64,000 bases of DNA. Source: Alistipes sp. (lineage in GTDB: Bacteria; Bacteroidota; Bacteroidia; Bacteroidales; Rikenellaceae). The DNA lies in contig JAITWH010000015.1 of NCBI GenBank assembly GCA_031285405.1, positions 1 to 64,000 on the forward strand, in the 5' to 3' direction. Below are positions 57,854 through 64,000 of the stretch, piece after piece. A model generated the notes under the pieces. That model saw only the letters and a program-made list of their open reading frames with translations, had not been told where the DNA came from and made no database searches. The position numbers and the translations under genes are program-made. Every line of letters starts with the position of its first letter. Within the stretch, counting starts at the first letter, position 1.

Positions 57854-57888
57854 GTAGTTGAAAATTGAAAGTTGAAAATTGAAAGTGT
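57854..57888. repeat. TTGAAAA-word element in the aspS leader
   Basis: GTTGAAAATTGAAAGTTGAA and copies, just upstream of the aspS start codon on the minus strand. Confidence 0.7.
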
Positions 57889-57892
57889 TGTG

Positions 57893-57900
57893 TAACTTTG
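57893..57900 (+). promoter_or_regulatory. tadA promoter (-7 box)
   Basis: TAACTTTG, 25 nt before ATG 57926. The aspS box lies a few bases to the right in the opposite orientation, so the two transcripts should overlap by a few nucleotides at their 5' ends. Confidence 0.65.
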
Positions 57901-57907
57901 CAACGCA

Positions 57908-57915
57908 CAAAAATA
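57908..57915 (-). promoter_or_regulatory. aspS promoter (-7 box)
   Basis: The minus strand reads TATTTTTG, about 55 nt before ATG 57852. Confidence 0.55.
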
Positions 57916-57925
57916 GCTTATAATA

Positions 57926-58375
57926 ATGGAAATCAACTCTCGCGGAGACGAATTTTTTATGCGCGAGGCTCTCAAGGAGGCCCGCGCGGCGCTCGAAAGG
58001 AACGAGGTGCCCATCGGGGCGGTGGTTGTGGGCGGAGGAATGATTATCGGTCGCGGCCACAACTTGGTCGAGACCCTCACCGACGCCACGGCCCACGCCG
58101 AGATGCAGGCGATCACCGCGGCAAGCGCTGCGCTGGGGGGCAAATACCTGAACGACTGCACACTATACGTCACCGTCGAGCCATGCGTGATGTGCGCCGG
58201 AGCCATGGCGTGGGCGCAGTTAGGCAGGCTGGTCTACGGCGCGCCCGATCCGGCGAGGGGCTATCTGCGACACGGCGAGGGCCTGCTCCATCCGCGCACC
58301 GAGGTCACTACGGGGGTGCTCGCCGAGGAGTGCTCGGCACTCGTAACAGATTTTTTCAAGAAATTACGAGGATAG
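57926..58375 (+). CDS. tadA: tRNA-specific adenosine deaminase
   Basis: 149 residues. The zinc site is His57-Ala-Glu59 and PCVMC (Cys87, Cys90). [25 protein letters not shown] and [13 protein letters not shown] identify TadA, which converts A34 to inosine in tRNA-Arg. Its ATG is followed by a short extension ([10 protein letters not shown]) typical of Bacteroidetes. Monocistronic or read into the next gene. Confidence 0.93.
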   Translation: MEINSRGDEFFMREALKEARAALERNEVPIGAVVVGGGMIIGRGHNLVETLTDATAHAEMQAITAASAALGGKYLNDCTLYVTVEPCVMCAGAMAWAQLGRLVYGAPDPARGYLRHGEGLLHPRTEVTTGVLAEECSALVTDFFKKLRG

Positions 58376-58378
58376 GAG

Positions 58379-58410
58379 TTTGATATTTTGTAGAAAAAAA
58401 TATATTTTTG
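58379..58410 (+). promoter_or_regulatory. Promoter of the TPR gene
   Basis: TTTG (58379-58382), 20 nt, TATTTTTG (58403-58410), a full -33/-7 pair. Leader about 65 nt to ATG 58479. Confidence 0.75.
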
Positions 58411-58478
58411 CATCCGAGCGTTTTAATTTTAGCAAGACAAAACTAATAATCCGTAATCAAATAAAAAAGATCAAAACC

Positions 58479-59447
58479 ATGAACAGACTTAAAATCGCGC
58501 TCGCCGCAATCGCCATCGTAGCGGCGGGCACCGTAGCCGCACAGGACCTCACATCGGTGAACGCAAAGTACGCCGAAGCCGCCGCCGCCATCCAGGCCAA
58601 GAACTTCGCCGCCGCCGTACCCCTCTTCGAGCAGGTCATCAGCGAGGGTGCCGACATCGAGGGCGCCGAGGCGATGGTCACGGGCGCCAAACAGAACCTG
58701 CCCGTCGCCACCTACCAGATGGGCGGAAGCGCGTTTCAGGGAGGCAGGCTCGATGAGGCCCTCGCGTCGTTCACCAAGGCCGCCGAGGTGGCCGAGCTCT
58801 ACGGCAACGCCGCCGTGCTGAACAACGCCCGCACGTGGATCGGTCGCACGGTGTTGCGTCAGGGCGCCGACGCCTTCAACGCCAAGGACTACGCCGCCGC
58901 CGCCGCGATTTTCCAGAAGGGCTACGAGGGCAACCCCAACGACACCGCCGTCGCCATGAACTTAGCAATGAGCTACATCGGCATGGGCGACTACGAAAAG
59001 GGTAACGAAATTTACCGCGCCGTGATAGCGCTGGGCGGAACCGACAGCCGTTTCGCCGAAGCCGCCGCCAAGGCCTCCGAACAGTTCACGTCCGACAACC
59101 TCGTGAGGGCATCCGAGGCCGCCAAGGCGCAGGACTTCGACGGGGCCATCGCCGCCACCGACGAGATCATCGCCTCCGTGCCCGCCGCCGCACTCGCACA
59201 CCTGACCCGTCTGCAGGCCTACAACAGCCAGAAGAACTACGCCAAGGTGATCGAAACGGGCGAAGCCGCCGCCGCTGCCCAGACCACCGACGAAGATCGC
59301 TCGGCAGTCAACTTCCTCGTGGGTGCCGCCTATCAGAACACCGAGGCCTATCCCGCCGCCATCGAGGCCTATCGCAAGGTGACCGCCGGCCCCAACGCCG
59401 CCGCCGCCAGAGCGCAGATCACCGAGCTTCAGAAAGTCGTTAAGTAA
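58479..59447 (+). CDS. Exported TPR-repeat protein
   Basis: 322 residues from ATG 58479. Signal peptide (about 1-21, TVAA-Q) then at least four tetratricopeptide-like units: KYAEAAAAIQAKNFAAAVPLFEQVI, GGRLDEALASFTKAAEVAELYG, AKDYAAAAAIFQKGYEGNPND, GDYEKGNEIYRAVIALG, plus C-terminal YPAAIEAYRKVTAGP. TPR arrays bind protein partners in the periplasm. Codon use is biased like pckA, suggesting abundance. Confidence 0.88.
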   Translation: MNRLKIALAAIAIVAAGTVAAQDLTSVNAKYAEAAAAIQAKNFAAAVPLFEQVISEGADIEGAEAMVTGAKQNLPVATYQMGGSAFQGGRLDEALASFTKAAEVAELYGNAAVLNNARTWIGRTVLRQGADAFNAKDYAAAAAIFQKGYEGNPNDTAVAMNLAMSYIGMGDYEKGNEIYRAVIALGGTDSRFAEAAAKASEQFTSDNLVRASEAAKAQDFDGAIAATDEIIASVPAAALAHLTRLQAYNSQKNYAKVIETGEAAAAAQTTDEDRSAVNFLVGAAYQNTEAYPAAIEAYRKVTAGPNAAAARAQITELQKVVK

Positions 59448-61388
59448 TTGAATAATCGAAAGATAGAACTTCTTGCACCGGCACGCGACCTCGAAACGGG
59501 TCGCGTTGCTGTTGACTGCGGGGCCGACGCCGTCTACATCGGTGGCCCGGGCTTCGGAGCGAGGCAGGCTGCCGGCAACTCGCCGCAGGATATCGCCGCG
59601 CTGGTCGACTACGCGCGTCCGTTCGGCGTGCGGGTCTACGCGACGTTGAACACGCTGCTGTTCGACGACGAGCTGGACGAGGCCCGCAACCTTGTACGCG
59701 CGCTGATCGAAGCGGGCGTCGACGCACTGATAGTGCAGGACATGGCATGGGTGCGCCTCGTGGCCGATTTGGGTTTCGCAGACAAAATAGAGCTGCACGC
59801 CTCGACCCAGACCTCGAACATGCGCCCCGATGATGTCGCCTTTCTGGGACGGGCGGGGTTCCGGCGCGTGATACTGGAGCGCGCGATGTCGCTCGACGAG
59901 ATCCGTGCCGTGCGCGCCGCGTGTCCCGAAAGTGTTGAGATCGAGGCCTTTGTGCACGGCGCGATCTGCGTGGCATACAGCGGCCGATGCTTCTTCAGCC
60001 GCTCCACCGGCGACGGCTCGCGAAGTGGCAACCGCGGCGACTGCAGCCAGCCGTGCCGCCTGGAGTACGACCTCGTGGGGGGCGACGGCGAGGTGATCGT
60101 CAAGGGGCGCCACCTGCTGTCGGTGCGCGACCTCGACCTCTCGGCACGCCTCGGCGAGCTGTTGGACGCAGGCGTGAGCTCGTTAAAAATCGAGGGACGA
60201 CTCAAGGACGCCGCCTACGTGCGCAACATCGTGAGCCACTACCGACGCCTGATAGACAACGAGTTGGCCACTCGCCAGCACCTGCGACGAGCGTCCGTCG
60301 GAGTGTCGACGCCCGACTTCGTGCCCGATCCGGCAAAGAGCTTCACCCGCGGCGGCACCGACTACTTCCTCGACGGCCCGACCGGCGGCGTCGCCTCGAT
60401 TGACACCCCCAAGGCGATGGGCGAACCCGTCGGCCGAGTCGACAGAACGGGGTGCGAACGTACCGGAAACAGGTTCTTCACACTCACCGGCCCGCCGAAC
60501 TGTGGGCAGCGCGGCGCGTCCGGCGGCAGCGAATCGCGCGGCAACTCCACCCCCCCCCTCGCGACAGGCAAATCGCCCCTCGCGACAGGCGACGGCATCT
60601 GCTTCTTCGCCGACGGACGCCTGCGCGGCACCAGCGTAAATCGCGTCGAGGGGCCGCGCATCTACCCCAACCGCATCGACGGCATCGCCCCTGGCACCGA
60701 ACTGTTTCGCAATCTCGACCGCGCCTTCGTGCGCGCGCTGGCCGGCAGTCGCATGAGGCGGCGCATCGGCGTTTCGGCGCGAGTGGCTATGAGCGAGTCG
60801 CGCGTCGAAGTCGGATTTACGGACGAAACAGGACTGACAGTCACTGTGTTACGCGAGGGCGAGTTCCCCGAAGCACGCGACACGACGAAGATGCTATCCG
60901 TCGTGCGCGAACAACTCTCCCGCAGCGGCGACACGATATTCGATGTCGGCGAGGTAAGTTTTGAAGGCGGCATCAGATTCGTACCTGTATCGCTGTTGGC
61001 CGCCATGCGTCGCGAGGGTCTGTCGCAGCTGTTGGAGGCACGGCGGCAGATCGCCCCGCTGCGAAATCCGGCGACCGAGGATCCCGCGGCACAGTTCCCA
61101 CGCACCCGCATCGAGGCCACCGAAAACGTCACCAACCGCATCGCGGAGAGCTTCTATCGCGCACACGGAGTCACGGAGATCGCCCCCGCGATGGAGCTGC
61201 ACGGCGCAACCGAGGGCGAGGAGGTGATGCGCACGCGCTACTGCATCCGCCGCGAGACGGGCGAGTGCCTCAGGCGTCAGGGGCGGCACAACAGCCTGCC
61301 CGCCGACCTGTTTTTGGTGCGCGGGCGCGAGCGATGGCGCCTCGAATTCGACTGCGAACGGTGCGAAATGAGCGTAATAAAAGCTTGA
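59448..61388 (+). CDS. U32 family peptidase-like protein (RlhA/TrhP type)
   Basis: 646 residues from TTG 59448, directly after the TPR stop. ELLAPARDLETGRVAVDCGADAVYIGG, HASTQTSN, ERAMSLDEI and the Cys-rich signature GRCFFS...GDCSQPCRLEY mark U32 proteins, now known to hydroxylate rRNA or tRNA using iron-sulfur cofactors. The C-terminal half has a beta domain. A direct repeat gives PLATGKSPLATG (about 376-387), one of several low-complexity insertions in this part of the window. Confidence 0.88.
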   Translation: MNNRKIELLAPARDLETGRVAVDCGADAVYIGGPGFGARQAAGNSPQDIAALVDYARPFGVRVYATLNTLLFDDELDEARNLVRALIEAGVDALIVQDMAWVRLVADLGFADKIELHASTQTSNMRPDDVAFLGRAGFRRVILERAMSLDEIRAVRAACPESVEIEAFVHGAICVAYSGRCFFSRSTGDGSRSGNRGDCSQPCRLEYDLVGGDGEVIVKGRHLLSVRDLDLSARLGELLDAGVSSLKIEGRLKDAAYVRNIVSHYRRLIDNELATRQHLRRASVGVSTPDFVPDPAKSFTRGGTDYFLDGPTGGVASIDTPKAMGEPVGRVDRTGCERTGNRFFTLTGPPNCGQRGASGGSESRGNSTPPLATGKSPLATGDGICFFADGRLRGTSVNRVEGPRIYPNRIDGIAPGTELFRNLDRAFVRALAGSRMRRRIGVSARVAMSESRVEVGFTDETGLTVTVLREGEFPEARDTTKMLSVVREQLSRSGDTIFDVGEVSFEGGIRFVPVSLLAAMRREGLSQLLEARRQIAPLRNPATEDPAAQFPRTRIEATENVTNRIAESFYRAHGVTEIAPAMELHGATEGEEVMRTRYCIRRETGECLRRQGRHNSLPADLFLVRGRERWRLEFDCERCEMSVIKA

Positions 61389-61390
61389 TA

Positions 61391-62350
61391 ATGAACGGAT
61401 TGGAATTGATTGAGCCGGCGTTGGCCGACTACGAACTGATCGACTGCGGCGGCGGGGCCAAGTTGGAGCGTTTCGGCGACCGCGTCGTGGCGCGTCCCGA
61501 GCCTCAGGCCTTGTGGCAGAGGAGTTTACCCGACGAGGAGTGGGCTCGAATGTCCGACGCCACGTTTCGGCGTGACGGCGGACGCGACGGCGGCAGCGCG
61601 CGCGGAGGCGAGGAGCGCGGGCAGTGGATGCGTCGCGACGGCGCGCCCGAGAGGTGGACAATGCGCTACGACCACGGCGCCATGCACCTGCGTATGAGGC
61701 TGGCACTCACTGGCTTCAAGCACGTGGGTATCTTCCCAGAGCAGGCCGCCAACTGGGATTTCATCTACGACACCTTGCGCGAAATGTCGAGCGCCAACGC
61801 GAGCAGCGGCAAAATCAGCGAGTCGAACAGCGCGACCGAAAACCAACCCCTCCGAGTACTAAACCTCTTCGCCTACACGGGAGGAGCAACGCTCGCCGCC
61901 CGAAGCGCCGGCGCCGACGTCACGCACGTCGACTCTGTGCGCCAAACCGTCACCTGGGCGCGCGACAACGCCGAACTGAGCGAGCTCGGCGACTCCATCC
62001 GCTGGGTGGTCGACGACGCAATGAAGTTCGTGCGGCGAGAGGTGCGCCGCGGCAGCCTCTACGACGGTATCGTGCTCGATCCGCCGGCCTACGGGCGCGG
62101 GCCCGACGGCGAAAAATGGGTGCTCGCCGAGGGACTCGATGAGATGTTGACGCTGTGTGCCAGCCTGTTACGACCCCACGGATTCCTCGTGCTCAACCTC
62201 TACTCGATGGGGCTGTCGGCCTTAGTCGCGCGCACGGCGGTGCACACCCGTTTCGGCGTGCCGCCACGCGAACAGTTCGGCGAGCTATGCTTCTCCGACC
62301 GCGCCGGCAAGCAGCTCCCGCTGGGGGTCTACTATCGGTTCAGCCGATGA
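61391..62350 (+). CDS. Class I SAM methyltransferase, RlmI/RlmK-like
   Basis: 319 residues from ATG 61391, 2 nt after the U32 stop. VLNLFAYTGGATLAARSAGADVTHVDSV is the SAM site, followed by VVDDAMKFVRREVRRGSLYDGIVLDPPAYGRG with the DPPAYG motif of RlmI-like 23S rRNA cytosine-C5 methyltransferases. The PUA domain of RlmI is missing. Two polar low-complexity inserts (about 58-76 and 135-154) interrupt the N-terminal part. Confidence 0.88.
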   Translation: MNGLELIEPALADYELIDCGGGAKLERFGDRVVARPEPQALWQRSLPDEEWARMSDATFRRDGGRDGGSARGGEERGQWMRRDGAPERWTMRYDHGAMHLRMRLALTGFKHVGIFPEQAANWDFIYDTLREMSSANASSGKISESNSATENQPLRVLNLFAYTGGATLAARSAGADVTHVDSVRQTVTWARDNAELSELGDSIRWVVDDAMKFVRREVRRGSLYDGIVLDPPAYGRGPDGEKWVLAEGLDEMLTLCASLLRPHGFLVLNLYSMGLSALVARTAVHTRFGVPPREQFGELCFSDRAGKQLPLGVYYRFSR

Positions 62351-62352
62351 AA

Positions 62353-62715
62353 TTACTGCCTGCCGAGCCTGCGATTCGCCGCGATGATGACGACTGCCTG
62401 CGGAACAAAGAGCCAAAATCCCGACGTCGGATAGACGGCGCAACCGACCGCCGCGAAGATTAACAGGCTCACCCCGAACCTCATAGGCGCAGGCCGCTCG
62501 GTGACACGGATGTAGTGTTGCAGCAGCGGCCCGAACATCATCAGCAGCGGCCCCAACAGCAGAAACCAGAACCCGGGCCCCTCGCTGCCCGTGTTGACAA
62601 GCCCCGCCCGGAGCATCGCCCAATAGCTGCCGCCAAACATCGCCAGCGCGTACGCCGTGTGAATAACGCCCGTCCAGGTCAGGTACGAGCCGCTGTGTTT
62701 CCATAGATTTTTCAT
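62353..62715 (-). CDS. DUF6463-like four-helix membrane protein
   Basis: 120 residues from ATG 62715. Four predicted helices (about 9-28, 47-64, 79-95 and 100-115). SYLTWTGVIHTAYALAMFG and GFWFLLLGPLLMMFG fit the DUF6463 family as I recall it; function unknown. Convergent with the methyltransferase gene, 2 nt apart at the stops. Confidence 0.72.
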   Translation of the reverse strand: MKNLWKHSGSYLTWTGVIHTAYALAMFGGSYWAMLRAGLVNTGSEGPGFWFLLLGPLLMMFGPLLQHYIRVTERPAPMRFGVSLLIFAAVGCAVYPTSGFWLFVPQAVVIIAANRRLGRQ

Positions 62716-62867
62716 TTTTTTCGGTTTTTTTACGCCGTCCCATAAAGCAGCGGGAGACGAGGCGAAGATATCACTGTTATTCAAATAACACAAGTGGTAT
62801 TTATACCCATTTTTTTGGGAAAGGTGAGTGTCTCCTATGCGACAGTCAATGCCCCCCCCGTCATTGC

Positions 62868-62992
62868 GAAGGCATTCGCCTGAAGCAATCCAGGTCGGAA
62901 CGCCGACAGCGATTTATTTTGTGCTAATTATCCACCTTCGCAATGCCCCTCCACGTCATTGCGAGCCGTAGGCGAAGCAATCCAGATCGACA
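62868..62992. repeat. Pair of GTCATTGCGA direct repeats
   Basis: CGTCATTGCGAAGGCATTCG...GAAGCAATCCAGGTCG (about 62868-62908) and CGTCATTGCGAGCCGTAGGC...GAAGCAATCCAGATCG (about 62954-62992). These fill much of the gap 62716-63019; the rest is unremarkable. An inverse copy lies at 37190-37258. Confidence 0.75.
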
Positions 62993-63019
62993 CGCTGTTG
63001 CTGACTTTTAGATTGATTA

Positions 63020-64000
63020 TCAGCGCAATATCTCTTTAAGCGTAACCTGCCAAAGCTTACCCGCTGCCTTAGTAAAGGCAATCCGCGGACTGCCGCTTTT
63101 CGCACCTTTAGCACTGATACTCTCAGCGTTGACGCTTTTCGCACCACTGTTTTTCGCCCCGCCCCCCTTGCCACCCGCGGAACCCTCACGAATGCCAAGC
63201 CCCCGAGCAATCTCGACGGCCGAAAGCGGAAAATTATGCCTCATCACCTCGACACTCCTCACGCCGCCAACCTTCAAACGACGCCTGAGAACCTTCGGAT
63301 CGAATGGCTCAACACTCTCAATTTCAAAGACTTTACCAAGCACCGCCCCACCGTTCCCGCCACTGTCCGCCCCGCCATCCGCCCTGCCAATCTCACCGCC
63401 AATCTCACCGCCAATCCCGCCGCCACCGACCTCCCCAACCGAGAAACCATAACCATTGTCGGAGTCGATCCACACCCCGCGCTCCAAGAGGTAGCGACGC
63501 GCAACGCGCGCCTTTTGCAGCGCAACGTCTGGAACGATCAAATAGCGATACTCATCGGGCGTAAACTCCTGAGCCAATGTACGTTGACTCGCTACCGCAG
63601 CCCGATTTTCAGAAGCCTGAGAATCGTCACCACGCGCATACTCAACCTCCCCCAAACCAATCGCCACCGCCCGTATTCTCGCCTCCGCACGAGCATCCGA
63701 ACCTTCCGCACCGCCCCCAACGCCCGCGCCTGCCCCCACTTCCGCACAAGCCCCCATCACGACATCGGCAATAATCTCTTTGCACTCACCCCCAAGCGAC
63801 ACAACCTCCACACACACAGTCGTTTGACAATCGCCACCACCCAAAAAACCGCCACCCCAACCACCACTCCGACCAAAAATCCGAAACACCTCATCCACAT
63901 CGAACAGCGGCGAAAGTTTAACCACAAGCCGCGAAGCAACACGCTGAATGTCAGGCAAAAGAGTAACAATATCGGGCGAACAATCCTCCATCCGCACCAT
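63020..64000 (-). CDS. THUMP-like-domain methyltransferase, C-terminal part (5' end beyond window)
   Basis: At least 326 residues; the gene enters from beyond position 64000, so the methyltransferase Rossmann core is not visible. MEDCSPDIVTLLPDI, VASRLVVKLSPLFDV and GGECKEII match the region after the SAM domain of Bacteroidetes class I methyltransferases with a C-terminal THUMP-like domain (FEIESVEPFDPKVLRRRLKVGGVRSVEVMRHNFPLSAVEI, GKLWQVTLKEIL). Gly-rich insertions occur at about 46-58, 89-98, 195-222 and 273-303, the largest from tandem GGxIGGEIGGEIG codons, far more than in homologues I recall. Confidence 0.75.
   Translation of the reverse strand: MVRMEDCSPDIVTLLPDIQRVASRLVVKLSPLFDVDEVFRIFGRSGGWGGGFLGGGDCQTTVCVEVVSLGGECKEIIADVVMGACAEVGAGAGVGGGAEGSDARAEARIRAVAIGLGEVEYARGDDSQASENRAAVASQRTLAQEFTPDEYRYLIVPDVALQKARVARRYLLERGVWIDSDNGYGFSVGEVGGGGIGGEIGGEIGRADGGADSGGNGGAVLGKVFEIESVEPFDPKVLRRRLKVGGVRSVEVMRHNFPLSAVEIARGLGIREGSAGGKGGGAKNSGAKSVNAESISAKGAKSGSPRIAFTKAAGKLWQVTLKEILR

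Overview
The window looks like a contiguous piece of chromosome from a GC-rich member of the Bacteroidetes, most likely order Bacteroidales; a Rikenellaceae/Alistipes-like genome would fit, but family level is a guess. The support is: repeated TAnnTTTG promoter elements in place of TATAAT, weak or absent Shine-Dalgarno sequences, a PPi-type phosphofructokinase, a glycogen synthase-phosphorylase fusion, a DUF4294 protein, a PUR-domain protein of the DUF3276 type and a TonB/outer-membrane-barrel envelope. I saw no tRNA, rRNA, CRISPR array, complete insertion sequence or prophage.

Layout. 1-0.9 kb: an AT-rich PIN-domain toxin-antitoxin cassette with an attC-like hairpin, flanking inverted repeats and an unusual sigma70-like promoter. 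1.1-3.9 kb: a FISUMP lipoprotein and mltG, which share a nearly identical signal-peptide DNA segment. 4-13.5 kb: a minus-strand glycogen block (debranching enzyme, GT4 glycosyltransferase, GH57 amylase with an AT-rich extra domain, and a 1422-residue synthase-phosphorylase fusion). 13.8-18.1 kb: hemW, pckA, a four-unit tandem DNA repeat and an aldo/keto reductase. 18.1-24 kb: an accessory stretch with a membrane S24/S26-like protease pair, a duplicated remnant of the neighbouring acyl-CoA synthetase gene, a YefM-YoeB module and a methyltransferase. 24-36.8 kb: xseAB, prfA, pyrF, purE, hpt-queE-ftsB-like, ettA, a GIY-YIG nuclease element, hisS, an S41 protease and a PUR-domain protein. 37-49.4 kb: an outer-membrane barrel, PFP, DUF4294, cls, upp-deoC, hflX, tonB, rlmN, a TIM-barrel protein, lspA and an MBL hydrolase. 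49.4-64 kb: a YtxH/holin-like envelope cluster, ispF-recN-DUF2867, a nitroreductase, aspS with a lipoprotein, tadA, a TPR protein, a U32 protein, an RlmI-like methyltransferase and a 5'-truncated THUMP-like methyltransferase.

Working together, the genes cover glycogen storage and glycolysis/gluconeogenesis (glycogen block, PFP, PckA), nucleotide synthesis and salvage (PurE, PyrF, Hpt, Upp, DeoC), translation (PrfA, HisS, AspS, EttA, HflX, RlmN, TadA, QueE), DNA repair (XseAB, RecN) and envelope maintenance (MltG, LspA, Cls, TonB, S41 protease).

The most unusual property is the density of small repeats. At least five families recur: AACTAA palindromes, a 165-bp MITE-like palindrome, TTGAAAA-word elements, CATGAATC-word elements, and GTCATTCCGA/GTCATTGCGA elements. 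One is inserted in frame inside queE, one carries a GIY-YIG nuclease gene, and several supply the stop codon and last residues of neighbouring genes. Seven genes have promoter boxes only 4-8 nt before the start codon, which predicts leaderless mRNAs.
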